The position numbers and the translations under genes are program-made. Shown here piece after piece: positions 34,388 through 43,187 of a stretch of DNA of 64,000 nt (the stretch's first letter is position 1; each line of letters opens with the position of its first letter). This stretch comes from Thiocapsa sp. UBA6158 (GTDB lineage: Bacteria; Pseudomonadota; Gammaproteobacteria; Chromatiales; Chromatiaceae), in NCBI RefSeq assembly GCF_002423035.1, contig NZ_DIUM01000135.1, forward strand, positions 116,813 to 180,812, in the 5' to 3' direction. The notes under the pieces were generated by a model. It did not search any database. It worked only from the letters and a program-made list of their open reading frames with translations, and was not told the DNA's origin.

Positions 34388-34811
34388 GTCCGCTCTCCGG
34401 GCTCTTATCGTTGACGAAGGGTCGGCTTGGAAACGCCTCGCCTTCAGAAATCTTGATCTTATCGGCGACGTGGATTCGGGTGCGTCGACCCGGATCCGCG
34501 GGTCCTCTCTCGAGTCTCGTATGGAGCCTTGCCCGCACGACTCTCAGGGTCATGAGGGGGCGAGAAGAGCGATAAGAATACAGCGTTTTTCTTATGTGTG
34601 ACAAGGCGGTCACGCACTCGGCCGGGCACGGGTTGTGCCCTGTCCGCGTGCCGCCTTGTGAAGCCGAGCGCCGAAACCCACTCTCATGCCATCCCAATTG
34701 CGAAGGGCTACCTGATGTCGGGCCAATCTCCGGCCAATCTCGGGCGGCCATCGCCCCGGGCCTCGCGGATGAGGCATCTTCGCACCAGACCCAAGAGGAA
34801 GACGACCCGCT
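34388..34811. other. 424-bp gap, no gene recognised
   Basis: This is the divergent region between the 65-residue protein and the MoxR-like ATPase. Open frames here lack protein-like sequence. The stretch near 34565-34598 (AGCGATAAGAATACAGCG and TTTTTCTTATG) is AT-rich and may carry a promoter. Confidence 0.4.
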
Positions 34812-35855
34812 ATGCGTCCAGCCCAGTTGCTCCGTGTCCTCGAACGCGAGTTTTCGAGTACCGCGGAAGGTCACCACACCCCCGTCATGCTCTGGGGCCC
34901 TCCGGGCGTCGGAAAGTCGCAGATGGTCGCGCAGATCGCCGAGCGCCACCGCGTGCCCATGATCGACATCCGCCTGTCGCAGATGGAGCCGAGCGATCTG
35001 CGCGGGATCCCGTTCCGTGCCGGGGATCGGGTGGAGTGGGCGATCCCCGCCATCCTGCCGGACGACGAGCGCCATGGGCCGGCCGGGATCCTTTTCCTCG
35101 ACGAGATTACCTCGGCGCCTCCGGCGGTGTCCGCGGCCGCCTATCAGCTGATCCTGGATCGGCGACTCGGCGAGTACCGCGTTCCCGACCGGTGGGCGAT
35201 CTTCGCGGCCGGGAATCGCCAGGGCGATCGCGGCGTGACCTACAGCATGCCCGCGCCGCTGGCCAACCGCTTCTCGCACTTCGAGGTCGAGACCCATCTG
35301 GACGACTGGGTCGCCTGGGCCTATGCGCAGGGCATCGATGAGCGGGTCATCGGCTTTCTGCGCTTTCGCCCCGAGCTGCTGTTCGATTTCGACCCGGCCC
35401 ACAACCCGGTCGCCTTCCCCTCGCCGCGCTCCTGGGAGTTCGCGCACCGCTGTCTGAAGAAGTTCGAGGACATCCCCGAGCTGCTGCAGGGCACCTTGCA
35501 GGGCTGTGTCGGACCGGCGGCGGGGATCGAGGTCGCCGCCTTCGTCGACAGCCTGGATCAGATGCCCGATCTGGATGCCATTCTCGCGGGCGAGGTCGTG
35601 CCCGTGCCGCGCGAGATCGATCTCCAATACGCCGTCGCCGCAGCCCTGGTCGGACGGGCGATCCGCGCTCAGGGGGAGCCGGACAAGGATCGGGTGATCG
35701 GCAACATCCTCGCCTACGCGGGTCGTTTTCCGCAGCGCGAGATGGGTGTCATGCTGGTGTCGGATCTGCATCGCGCGGTCGGCAACAGCCTCTTCGAGGT
35801 CCCGGCCTTTGCCGATTGGGCTGCGGTCGTTGCCGACGTGATGCTCTATGAGTAG
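34812..35855 (+). CDS. MoxR-family AAA+ ATPase
   Basis: 347 residues. Walker A is MLWGPPGVGKSQMVAQIAER, Walker B GILFLDEITSAPPAVSAAAY and sensor 1 WAIFAAGNRQGDRG, followed by arginine fingers in MPAPLANRFSHFEVE. It belongs to the MoxR/VWA pairs in which the ATPase remodels or activates client complexes together with a metal-binding von Willebrand A protein. It overlaps the VWA gene by 8 bases, so the pair is cotranslated. The target is unknown. Confidence 0.9.
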   Translation: MRPAQLLRVLEREFSSTAEGHHTPVMLWGPPGVGKSQMVAQIAERHRVPMIDIRLSQMEPSDLRGIPFRAGDRVEWAIPAILPDDERHGPAGILFLDEITSAPPAVSAAAYQLILDRRLGEYRVPDRWAIFAAGNRQGDRGVTYSMPAPLANRFSHFEVETHLDDWVAWAYAQGIDERVIGFLRFRPELLFDFDPAHNPVAFPSPRSWEFAHRCLKKFEDIPELLQGTLQGCVGPAAGIEVAAFVDSLDQMPDLDAILAGEVVPVPREIDLQYAVAAALVGRAIRAQGEPDKDRVIGNILAYAGRFPQREMGVMLVSDLHRAVGNSLFEVPAFADWAAVVADVMLYE

Positions 35856-37164
35856 CGGTGCCGGCAGTGCGGCGATATCGGATGCCGAGCGGCGTGCGAT
35901 CGAGACCAAGCTCGCGGCGGCCCGTACGCGCTTGATCCTGGACAAGCCCTTTCTCGGGGCCTTGGTGCTGCGCCTGCCGATGCATGCGTCGAACCCCGAT
36001 TGGTGCCCGACCACGGCGACCGATGCGCGCGCCTTCTACTACAACCCCGAGTACATCGCGAGCCTGACCCTCGACCAGACCCAGTTCATGCTCGCGCACG
36101 AGGCCCTCCACTGTGCGCTGTCGCATTTCGCTCGGCGACAGCATCGCATCAAGCACAAGTGGGATCTCGCCTGCGACTACGCGATCAATCCGCTCTTGAT
36201 CGACGAGGGTTTGACGCCTCCGCCGAACGCCTTGGTGATGCCGCCCTACAAGGGCATGACCGCCGAGGAGATCTATCCGCTCATCGACGACGACGATGAG
36301 TCCGAGACCCTGGACACGCACGCCTACGATCGCGACAACCAGCAGGACGGCAGCCGGTCCGGGATGAGCGAGAAGGATCTCGATCGCCGGCCCGAGCAGC
36401 CGCAATCGCAGCAAGGCGAGTCCGAGGCGGCGCAGGGGGCGAACCGCTCGGCGCAGCCGAACCAAGCCGAAGGGTCGGACGGCGGCCCCGGGGGGCTCAA
36501 GTCCGAGCCCGAGCCGGAGCCCCTGACCCCGGACGAGCAGGAGACGCTCTCGGTGCAATGGCAACAGCGTCTCGCCGGGGCCGCTCAGCAGGCGCAGCAG
36601 GCCGGCAAGCTCGGCCGCGAGATCGCGCGCATGATCGACCATCTTCTGCAGCCGCGCCTGCCTTGGCGGATGCTGCTGGCCCGCTACATGACGGCCGTCT
36701 CGCGCGAGGACTACAGCTACGCACGCCCCTCGCGCCGCGACGGCGACTTCATCAGGCCGAGTCTGCGTGCCCAGCAGACCGACCTGGTGGTCGCCGTCGA
36801 TACCTCGGGCTCGATCAAGGCGGCGGAGCTGGAGGAGTTCATCGGCGAGATCGACGCGCTCAAGGGCCAGGTGCGCGCCCGCGTGACCCTCTTGCCCTGC
36901 GATGCGGCCTTGTGTGAAGGTGCACCCTTTCGGTTCGAGCCGTGGGAGAGCTTGCGGCTGCCCGAGGCGATCGGCGGCGGCGGGGGTACCAGCTTCCGAC
37001 CGGTCTTTCGGTGGATCGATCGCGAGGGCCTCCGTCCGGATCTGCTCGTCTATTTTACCGATGCCGAAGGCGAGTTTCCGCCGATCGAGCCGACATTTCC
37101 GGTGATCTGGCTGGTCAAGGGGCGGGGCAAGGTGCCTTGGGGGCAGCGCATTCAGCTCAACTAA
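35848..37164 (+). CDS. VWA-like domain protein with DUF2201 metallopeptidase-like N-terminus
   Basis: 438 residues. The N-terminal domain (about 1-150) holds FMLAHEALHCALSHFARRQH, an HEXXH-like zinc motif (HEALH), plus the conserved WDLACDYAINPLLIDEG. A long low-complexity Gln/Glu/Pro linker (about 160-235) follows. The C-terminal VWA-like domain has a MIDAS-type DLVVAVDTSGSIKAAELEEF and GGGGTSFRPVFRWID. DUF2201 proteins pair with MoxR ATPases, as here. The last codon is 4 bp from repeat copy F. Confidence 0.9.
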   Translation: MSSGAGSAAISDAERRAIETKLAAARTRLILDKPFLGALVLRLPMHASNPDWCPTTATDARAFYYNPEYIASLTLDQTQFMLAHEALHCALSHFARRQHRIKHKWDLACDYAINPLLIDEGLTPPPNALVMPPYKGMTAEEIYPLIDDDDESETLDTHAYDRDNQQDGSRSGMSEKDLDRRPEQPQSQQGESEAAQGANRSAQPNQAEGSDGGPGGLKSEPEPEPLTPDEQETLSVQWQQRLAGAAQQAQQAGKLGREIARMIDHLLQPRLPWRMLLARYMTAVSREDYSYARPSRRDGDFIRPSLRAQQTDLVVAVDTSGSIKAAELEEFIGEIDALKGQVRARVTLLPCDAALCEGAPFRFEPWESLRLPEAIGGGGGTSFRPVFRWIDREGLRPDLLVYFTDAEGEFPPIEPTFPVIWLVKGRGKVPWGQRIQLN

Positions 37165-37168
37165 AACC

Positions 37169-37249
37169 GAATCGCGTCCGGAGGGCTATGGGTTGTTTCG
37201 AGGCGGTTTTGCCGTTGCCGGAATCAAGACCCTCGGAGCGACGCGATTC
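37169..37249. repeat. Intergenic 85-bp repeat, copy F
   Basis: Ends are GAATCGCGTCCGGAGGGC and GAGCGACGCGATTC, with a terminal inverted repeat GAATCGCGTC/GACGCGATTC. It starts 4 bp behind the VWA gene stop. The TTTAAA of other copies is replaced by GAATC-type ends; it shares GGCTATGGG-like and GACCCTCGGA blocks with the copy at 45731. Confidence 0.65.
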
Positions 37250-37394
37250 AGGAGATTCTTTCTCCAAGAAGCGCCTCCGCCACGACGCTTGCGGATCGCA
37301 GATCGCAAAAAATCAGGGTCGTCGAAGCCGGCGACGGATTCGCACGGCGCGCGCTTTGAGGAACTACTAGGGGCGTATTACGTCTCACCAAACC

Positions 37395-38915
37395 ATGATG
37401 ATCCGGATGTTTGTCGGTCGATGTCGGCGCTTGGCGCTGGGCGTGCTTGCGTTCTCGGCGGTAGTGTCCGCGCCGATATCGTCGCCGGTGTCGGCCGATG
37501 CCTACAGTCTTCCCGATATGGGCAGCTCCTCGGACAGCATGATGACCCGGTCCGCCGAGGTGCGGCTGGGCAGACTCTTCATGCGCAGCGTGCGCAAAGC
37601 CCTCCCCGTGATGGACGATCCGCTCGCCACCAGCTATATCGAGTCCTTGGGTGCCGCCTTGGTCGAGGCCGATCGGACCGCCGGGGGCAGCTTTACCTTT
37701 TTCCTGATCGACGAGCCCGTGGTCAATGCCTTTGCGGGGCCGGGCGGCTATATCGGCGTCTACGGCGGTCTGGTCTTGGCGGCGGAGACCGAGAGCGAGC
37801 TTGCGGCCGTCATGGCGCACGAGATCGCCCATGTCACTCAGCGCCATCTGATGCGCTCGTTCGAGGACCAGAGCAAGCTCAGTCTGCCGACCATGGCCTT
37901 GCTCATCGCCGCGGCCGTTCTCGGCGCCCAAGTCTCGCCGGATGCCGGGGCCGCGGCCATCGCGGGCGTGCAGGCCGCCGCGCTCCAGCGTCGGATCAAC
38001 TTTACCCGGGACAACGAGAAGGAGGCGGATCGCATCGGGATCCAGACGCTGGCCGGTGCCGGTCACGACCCCTTTGCGATGGCCGGCTTCTTCGAGCGCC
38101 TCGCCAAGGCCACACGCGTCTACGAGTCCAACGCCCCGGAGTTCCTGCGCACGCATCCGGTGACGGCCGATCGGATCTCGGATTCGCTCGGACGAGCCGA
38201 GGGCTTCGGTGTGCGTCAGCGCCCGGATAGTCTGCGGTTTCAGCTCACGCGCGCCAAGCTGCGCGAACGCTCCTATCGGCGTGCCGAGCAGTCCGTCGCG
38301 CATTTCGAGGACACCTTGAAGGGTGGGCGTTTTCGCGACGAGATTGCCGAGCGTTACGGCTATGCTCTTGCGCTGCAGCGAGCGCGACGGTTCAGCGAGG
38401 CGAAGCGCGAGAGCGACAAGCTGATCGCGTCCCATCCGAGCCAGGCTGAATTCATCGTCCTGGATGCCGAGCTGGATCTCGCGCTCGGCAACAGTGCCGA
38501 CGCCTTGGCGCATCTGAAACAGGCGGTGAGCCTCTTCCCGGGTCAGTGGCCTTTACGGGTCGCTTACGCGGAGGCCCTCATGTCAGCGGGTCAGCCCGCT
38601 CGCGCGGTGGACGAGCTCAAGGCCGTCGAGCGTGTGCGGCCGGCCAACGCCATGCTCTACGAGGCGCTCGTGCAGGCGGCGACCAAGGCGGGCGATCGGA
38701 CGAGCGTCGATCGTTATCGCGCGGAGAAGCTCTATGTCGAAGGTGACCTCGAGCCTGCCATTCGGCATCTCGAGCTGGCCTTGCGTCGGCCCGGTGTTCC
38801 GTATCACGAGGCGGCACAGATGCAGGTTCGCCTCGATGCATGGCGTGAAGAGGAGCGCGACGAGAAGCGGCGAGGCGGGAACCCCCTGCGCGCGACAACC
38901 TCGAACGCGCGATGA
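37395..38915 (+). CDS. bepA: Periplasmic M48 metalloprotease with TPR domain (BepA)
   Basis: 506 residues. A signal peptide (about 10-35) is followed by the protease domain with VNAFAGPGGYIGVYGGLVLA, zinc motif AAVMAHEIAHVTQRHLMRSF and the third ligand in NEKEADRIGIQTLAGAG. The C-terminal half is helical TPR repeats (about 270-490) that recruit the outer-membrane assembly machinery. BepA degrades or repairs stalled LptD and BamA. The start could also be the next ATG at 37398. Confidence 0.93.
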   Translation: MMIRMFVGRCRRLALGVLAFSAVVSAPISSPVSADAYSLPDMGSSSDSMMTRSAEVRLGRLFMRSVRKALPVMDDPLATSYIESLGAALVEADRTAGGSFTFFLIDEPVVNAFAGPGGYIGVYGGLVLAAETESELAAVMAHEIAHVTQRHLMRSFEDQSKLSLPTMALLIAAAVLGAQVSPDAGAAAIAGVQAAALQRRINFTRDNEKEADRIGIQTLAGAGHDPFAMAGFFERLAKATRVYESNAPEFLRTHPVTADRISDSLGRAEGFGVRQRPDSLRFQLTRAKLRERSYRRAEQSVAHFEDTLKGGRFRDEIAERYGYALALQRARRFSEAKRESDKLIASHPSQAEFIVLDAELDLALGNSADALAHLKQAVSLFPGQWPLRVAYAEALMSAGQPARAVDELKAVERVRPANAMLYEALVQAATKAGDRTSVDRYRAEKLYVEGDLEPAIRHLELALRRPGVPYHEAAQMQVRLDAWREEERDEKRRGGNPLRATTSNAR

Positions 38916-39325
38916 AGTGCGTTCCAAGTCCGTTAGGACTGAGGTAACATCATCCCGGTGTCAATGTCGGGAAAGCGCTCGAACGAGCCGATTCCAAGCT
39001 TGTCGGATCGGAAGGCCGCGTCGGACAGGGCGTTGTTGCCCGACCGCATAATAAGATCGATAAAGATGTGGAGGATTTCACCGTTCATGCCGCACGCGAG
39101 CTGGATTGAGCCGCGAGGGCTCGGGCGTCCGCGCACTCGAATCCGAATCTCGGACGAGCGCCGGCATCCGGGTCGATCGAGCCCGACAAACACTCCCGCT
39201 GGCCTGCATGCGTGTCGAACCGGCTTATCGAAGGCATCGGTCCGGCTTCGGCCTGAGCCTGTGCCGACGCGCGCGATGCTCAATGCATCCCAGTACACCC
39301 ACCCATGCTCCATAGGAGATGTCCC
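38916..39325. other. 410-bp gap upstream of soxYZ, no gene recognised
   Basis: The gap should hold the soxYZ promoter. A reverse-strand open frame (38933-39313) reads partly protein-like near 38950-39110 but has no ribosome site and a scrambled first half, so no gene is called. No repeat copy is present. Confidence 0.4.
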
Positions 39326-39799
39326 ATGATCGATGCAAAACGTCGAATCCTGCTGAAGGGTTCACTCGCCGCCGGTACCGTCGGAGTCGCTGTCGGCGCC
39401 GGTCTGCTGTCCCCCAGCCTGGTCCTTGCGAGCTGGAACGAGGCGGCCTTCCAAGCGAAGGATCTGCCGACAGCCCTGCAGAGTTTGATGGGTTCGGATG
39501 CCGCTGAGACCAACGATGCGATCAAGATCAAGGCCCCGGATATCGCCGAAAACGGCGCCGTCGTGCCGGTGACCGTCGAGACGGACATGGAAGGTGTCAA
39601 GTCGATCGCGATCGTCGCCGACGCGAACCAGACCCCCCTGATTGCCTCGTTCGACCTCGGAGATTCCGCGGTCCCCTTCGTGTCCACCCGGATCAAGATG
39701 GCCAAGACGTCCAACGTCGTCGCCGTGGTCCAAACCGGCGACAAGCTCTACAGCAATGCCAAGGAAGTGAAGGTCACCATCGGCGGCTGCGGCGGCTGA
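39326..39799 (+). CDS. soxY: Thiosulfate-oxidation carrier protein SoxY
   Basis: 157 residues. The N-terminal AKRRILLKGSLAAGTVGVAV is a Tat signal with twin arginines. The mature domain is an immunoglobulin-like sandwich, and the C-terminus TIGGCGG carries the cysteine that binds the sulfur substrate. SoxYZ is the central carrier of the periplasmic Sox pathway. A TAGGAG ribosome site precedes the ATG by about 8 bp. It is followed by soxZ after 53 bp. soxB, soxX and soxA are not nearby, as in Allochromatium, where soxYZ is a separate locus. Confidence 0.96.
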   Translation: MIDAKRRILLKGSLAAGTVGVAVGAGLLSPSLVLASWNEAAFQAKDLPTALQSLMGSDAAETNDAIKIKAPDIAENGAVVPVTVETDMEGVKSIAIVADANQTPLIASFDLGDSAVPFVSTRIKMAKTSNVVAVVQTGDKLYSNAKEVKVTIGGCGG

Positions 39800-39852
39800 T
39801 CGAGTCGATCCCCGCGCGACACGCATAGACACCAAACTCGAGGTATACAGAG

Positions 39853-40164
39853 ATGTCAGACATCAAGATCCGCGCCAAGCTCAAAGACGGCGAGACCGAA
39901 GTCAAGTGCTTGATGAGCCACCCGATGGAAACCGGGCTGCGTAAGGACAGCAAGACCGGCGAGCTGGTTCCCGCGCACTTCATTCAGGAAGTCGTCTGCA
40001 AATCCAAGGATCAGGTCGTGATGACGGCCAACTGGAGCGGCGGCGTATCCAAGAACCCCTATCTGGCGTTCAAGTTCAAGGGTGGCGAGGTCGGTGATCC
40101 GATCGAGATTACTTGGACCGATAACATGGGCGAGACTCAGAACGCGGCCGATAAGATCACCTGA
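39853..40164 (+). CDS. soxZ: Thiosulfate-oxidation partner protein SoxZ
   Basis: 103 residues with no signal peptide, as SoxZ travels with SoxY through Tat. Visible motifs are IRAKLKDGETEVKCLMSHPM, HFIQEVVCKSKDQVVMTANW and WSGGVSKNPYLAFKFKGG, with DNMGETQNAADKIT at the end. SoxZ supports the SoxY C-terminal arm. It ends 34 bp from the convergent acyltransferase gene. Confidence 0.96.
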   Translation: MSDIKIRAKLKDGETEVKCLMSHPMETGLRKDSKTGELVPAHFIQEVVCKSKDQVVMTANWSGGVSKNPYLAFKFKGGEVGDPIEITWTDNMGETQNAADKIT

Positions 40165-40198
40165 TCTCGGGGCGGTCCGATCGAGCACAGGGATGTGC

Positions 40199-41191
40199 TC
40201 ACGTTGCTTCGCGCATCCCACGGCGTGATCCCGACACCTGCTCGAGTGCGTGCCGATCCGAAAGCGGTCCGTTGTAGATCCCCGGGGCGCCGTTCGGGCG
40301 CCGTCGAAAACGCTTGTAGGGCCAAACATATTGCTCCGGGCAGACCGCGACGCATTGCTCGATCCCTCTGTTCAAGGCGGTCGCCGCCTCGATGTCGTCC
40401 TCGCTGTCGATTCCGGTCGGAGCCGGGATGCAGTGCATCCTAAAACCCTGTGTACCCTTCAAACGTTCCGCGAACATGAAGATCACGGGTACGCCCGTGC
40501 GGCGCGCCAGTCGGTTGACCAAGAGCATGGTAAAGGCCGGAATCCCGAAGAAGGGTGCGAAAACAGCGCCTTTGTCGGCCTTCGGCTCCTGATCGGGTAG
40601 GATGCCGACGTAGTCGCCGCGCTCCAGCGCCTGGACCAGGATCCGGATGCCCTTCGCCGTGATCGGCGCTAGCTCGGCCCCGCTGCGTGCGCGCGAGGCG
40701 AGGATCATGTCGTCGAGATATTGCTGCGGCTTGTAGAAGATGGCCGTCGGGCCTTGTGCCGCGAGGTGTAATCCTGCCAGCTCCCAGGCGCCCAGGTGCG
40801 GCGAGAGTACGATCAAGCCCTTGCCGTCGCGTCGCTCCAACAGCTCGCCTCCTCTGACCTCGCGGACCAGCGCGAGCACCTCGTCCGCCGGCCGCAACCA
40901 CAGATGGGCGATCTCGACATAGGTCTTGCCGAACTCGCGCAGATTGCGGTTGCGCAAACGGATCTGCTCCTTCCCGTCGAGCTCGGGGAAGCAGAGTGCG
41001 ATATTGATGAGTGCGTTGCGCCGTTGCTTGTTCGGCCATAACCCGATCACCGACCCGATGGCCGAGCCGAGGCGGTGCAGCATGCCGAGCGGCAATCGGG
41101 CCAGCAGATGCATGAGCCTGCGCACCAAGGCATCCTTCACGCGTGCGCTGTTCGGTCGTTCGACGGATTGCGCCTTGTGTCCCAAACCCAT
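40199..41191 (-). CDS. Lipid A biosynthesis acyltransferase (LpxL/LpxM family)
   Basis: 330 residues. The HX4E active site is LIVLSPHLGAWELAGLHLAA, and ALERGDYVGILPDQEPKADK, GAVFAPFFGIPAFTM and EQYVWPYKRFRRRP are family blocks. An early hydrophobic helix (about 25-50) anchors it to the inner membrane. It adds a secondary acyl chain to lipid A. Whether it is the LpxL or LpxM homologue cannot be settled. It stands alone, convergent with soxYZ and divergent from the rhodanese. Confidence 0.88.
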   Translation of the reverse strand: MGLGHKAQSVERPNSARVKDALVRRLMHLLARLPLGMLHRLGSAIGSVIGLWPNKQRRNALINIALCFPELDGKEQIRLRNRNLREFGKTYVEIAHLWLRPADEVLALVREVRGGELLERRDGKGLIVLSPHLGAWELAGLHLAAQGPTAIFYKPQQYLDDMILASRARSGAELAPITAKGIRILVQALERGDYVGILPDQEPKADKGAVFAPFFGIPAFTMLLVNRLARRTGVPVIFMFAERLKGTQGFRMHCIPAPTGIDSEDDIEAATALNRGIEQCVAVCPEQYVWPYKRFRRRPNGAPGIYNGPLSDRHALEQVSGSRRGMREAT

Positions 41192-41382
41192 CTCCTTTCA
41201 TGCTTCGCGTCCGGTCGATCCCCGTCGGGTGCGATGTTGCGTCGCACCTCCGATTCGGATGACAGATCCGAGTTGCTTGATAAACTGCCGACCGCCGCAG
41301 GTTTCCACGGGGGCTTGTCTGCACCGGGGCCGACGCGGCGAGCAACGACTAAAACGACAACCACCAAACGAGGTATCCCTGC

Positions 41383-41811
41383 GTGAACGATGATCATCCG
41401 AGACCACTGACGCCCCAAGAGGCCTTCGAGATGCTCGAAGAGCATCCCCAGGCGGTCCTGGTGGATATCCGCTCCTCGATGGAGTTTCTGTTCGTGGGTC
41501 ATCCCAAGGGTGCCGTGCATGTCCCCTGGATCGATGAGCCGGATTGGGTGGTCAACCCCCATTTCGTCACCGAGATCCGCAAACTCTTGCTCGGCGGCGC
41601 CGTCTGCGAGCCGGGCACGGCATGCGCGCCGGTCATCCTGATCTGTCGCAGCGGCAAGCGCTCGCTCGAGGCCGGCAAGGCGCTGGTTCAGGACGGGCTC
41701 AAGGCCGTCTATCATGTCGAGGAGGGCTTCGAGGGCGATCTCGACGAGCAGCACCACAGAAGCACCCTAGGCGGTTGGCGCTTTCGCGGCCTGCCTTGGG
41801 AGCAGTGCTGA
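41383..41811 (+). CDS. Rhodanese-domain sulfurtransferase
   Basis: 142 residues from a GTG at 41383. The single rhodanese domain has LTPQEAFEMLEEHPQAVLVD, then FVGHPKGAVHVPWID and the active loop VILICRSGKRSLEAGKALVQ with the persulfide Cys. The C-terminal FEGDLDEQHHRSTLGGWRFR resembles small sulfur-carrier rhodaneses of sulfur-oxidising bacteria. No signal peptide is present, so it is cytoplasmic. The donor and acceptor are unknown. It is divergent from the acyltransferase gene. Confidence 0.88.
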   Translation: MNDDHPRPLTPQEAFEMLEEHPQAVLVDIRSSMEFLFVGHPKGAVHVPWIDEPDWVVNPHFVTEIRKLLLGGAVCEPGTACAPVILICRSGKRSLEAGKALVQDGLKAVYHVEEGFEGDLDEQHHRSTLGGWRFRGLPWEQC

Positions 41812-41843
41812 GTCCGTAAGCGCTGCGCCTGGCCCGTTCCGTC

Positions 41844-41865
41844 CCGGGCCGGGCGACCGGCCCGG
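41844..41865. terminator. GC hairpin between convergent genes, possible terminator
   Basis: CCGGGCCGG and CCGGCCCGG with loop GCGA form a perfect 9-bp stem between the rhodanese and HscB-like stops. No T-run follows on either strand, so it may only pause polymerase or protect 3' ends. Confidence 0.5.
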
Positions 41866-41881
41866 CGCTCCGCGGGATGGC

Positions 41882-42457
41882 TCAGGCCCGGGGCGTCAAG
41901 GCCGCACGACGGTCCTCCGCATCGCGCCGATAGGTCTCGACGAGTTCGATCCGTCGCAGGATCTCGCGTGCGGCGGCCAGACTTTGCGGTGACGGATCGG
42001 CGAGCACGCGCTCCAGATCCTTCTCCAAAGAGGCGCCCTGCTCGGCGAGATCGGTTAGGATTCCGGCCACCGCGGCAGCCGAATCCGGCCGGCTGATCGC
42101 CTCGTCGAGGCTTTCCCGCAGCTCGATCTCGGCCATCAAGAAGGCCCCGAGGGCATCGTATTCCCCGGTGCTCGCCCGGTAACATGCGCTTCGACACTCC
42201 AGGAGGTCGAGCAGGTAGGCGGCCCGCGCCAAGGGATCGACCAAGGTCCGGTAAGCCAGCTCGATCTCGATCGGCGACTGTTCCGGCGCCGAGTCGCGGG
42301 CCGATCGCGCATCGCCGTAGGAGGTTACGACATCCCCGCCGAGCAGTGCACGGTAGCGCTCGGAGAGGCGGGATTGGTCGACGACAAACCCGATCGGCAG
42401 ATCGAAGAGATCGAAATAGTTTTTGGCGCCGTCCACAACGGCGTAGATCGTTGCCAC
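41882..42457 (-). CDS. HscB-like Fe-S co-chaperone lacking the HPD motif
   Basis: About 191 residues if started at the GTG at 42457. KNYFDLFDLPIGFVVD matches the N-terminus of HscB, ELAYRTLVDPLARAAYLLDL is J-domain helix III/IV, and AFLMAEIELRESLDEAI plus the helical end fit the HscB C-terminal domain that binds IscU. In place of the usual helix II and HPD loop, the sequence is RYRALLGGDVVTSYGD. Without HPD it should not stimulate HscA ATPase. It follows iscR by 162 bp on the same strand, but iscS, iscU, iscA, hscA and fdx are absent. It is either a specialised paralog or one losing its first function. Confidence 0.75.
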   Translation of the reverse strand: MATIYAVVDGAKNYFDLFDLPIGFVVDQSRLSERYRALLGGDVVTSYGDARSARDSAPEQSPIEIELAYRTLVDPLARAAYLLDLLECRSACYRASTGEYDALGAFLMAEIELRESLDEAISRPDSAAAVAGILTDLAEQGASLEKDLERVLADPSPQSLAAAREILRRIELVETYRRDAEDRRAALTPRA

Positions 42458-42619
42458 CTGCGGCGTGCCTCGACCCGGAATTCGACAACCGAAACCGAAT
42501 CCTAGTGCGCGCAGGTCACCGAAGGCAAGCGGCGAGCATCGTTTCGGCGAGGTCGAGACGCGCCCTTGACTCGGAAGGCGACGCTCTCGCACAAGGAGGC
42601 CGCGAGAACATGATCCACT

Positions 42620-43102
42620 TCAGGCGTTCGCGACGCGGCGCTGAACGCCGAGCTTGACATCGACGGCCGTGCAGCTCGTGCCGGGGCGGTTGCCGGTTTC
42701 GTCGCGGCGGTCCACGAGCTGCTGCAGGCTGATGTGGTTGAGATAATCGTAGATGCGGTCGCTGAGATCGTGCCAGAGATCGTGGGTTAGGCAGGGACCA
42801 TTGTTCTGGCAGTTGTGCGCTCCGCCGCAGCGGGTCGTGTCGACGTTCTCGTCGACCGCAGCGATCACCTCGGCGATGTGGATGTCGGCGGCTTGGCGGG
42901 CCAGGTTATACCCGCCGCCCGGTCCGCGGACGCTGGTCACGAGCGAGCGCCGTCGCAGCTTCGCGAAGAGCTGCTCGAGGTAGGACAGTGAAATGCCTTG
43001 GCGTTGGGCAATGTCGGCCAACGCGATAGGGCCTTGGCCTTGATGGATGGCCAGATCGAGCATTGCGGTGACCGCATAGCGGCCCTTCGTCGTCAGTCTC
43101 AC
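42620..43102 (-). CDS. iscR: Fe-S cluster-sensing transcription regulator IscR
   Basis: 160 residues from a GTG at 43102. The winged-helix Rrf2 domain has MRLTTKGRYAVTAMLDLAIH and LEQLFAKLRRRSLVTSVRGP. The [2Fe-2S] ligands are the three cysteines in TRCGGAHNCQNNGPCLTHDL, spaced as in E. coli IscR (Cys92, 98, 104). It represses its own operon in the holo form. In place of iscS and the rest of the ISC genes, the next gene downstream is an HscB-like one. The order trmJ-cysE-iscR upstream is the usual gammaproteobacterial one. Confidence 0.95.
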   Translation of the reverse strand: MRLTTKGRYAVTAMLDLAIHQGQGPIALADIAQRQGISLSYLEQLFAKLRRRSLVTSVRGPGGGYNLARQAADIHIAEVIAAVDENVDTTRCGGAHNCQNNGPCLTHDLWHDLSDRIYDYLNHISLQQLVDRRDETGNRPGTSCTAVDVKLGVQRRVANA

Positions 43103-43187
43103 GTGCGCCTCGCTGCGTTAATCGATATCCCATAGGATGATACGGTACCCGACCATGGCGATCAATTAATCCATATCGAAATTGCGA

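Noticed and set aside
38933..39313. Reverse-strand frame upstream of soxY, part of it protein-like
   Set aside because: No ribosome site, implausible first half and no recognised family; could be a gene fragment but cannot be supported.
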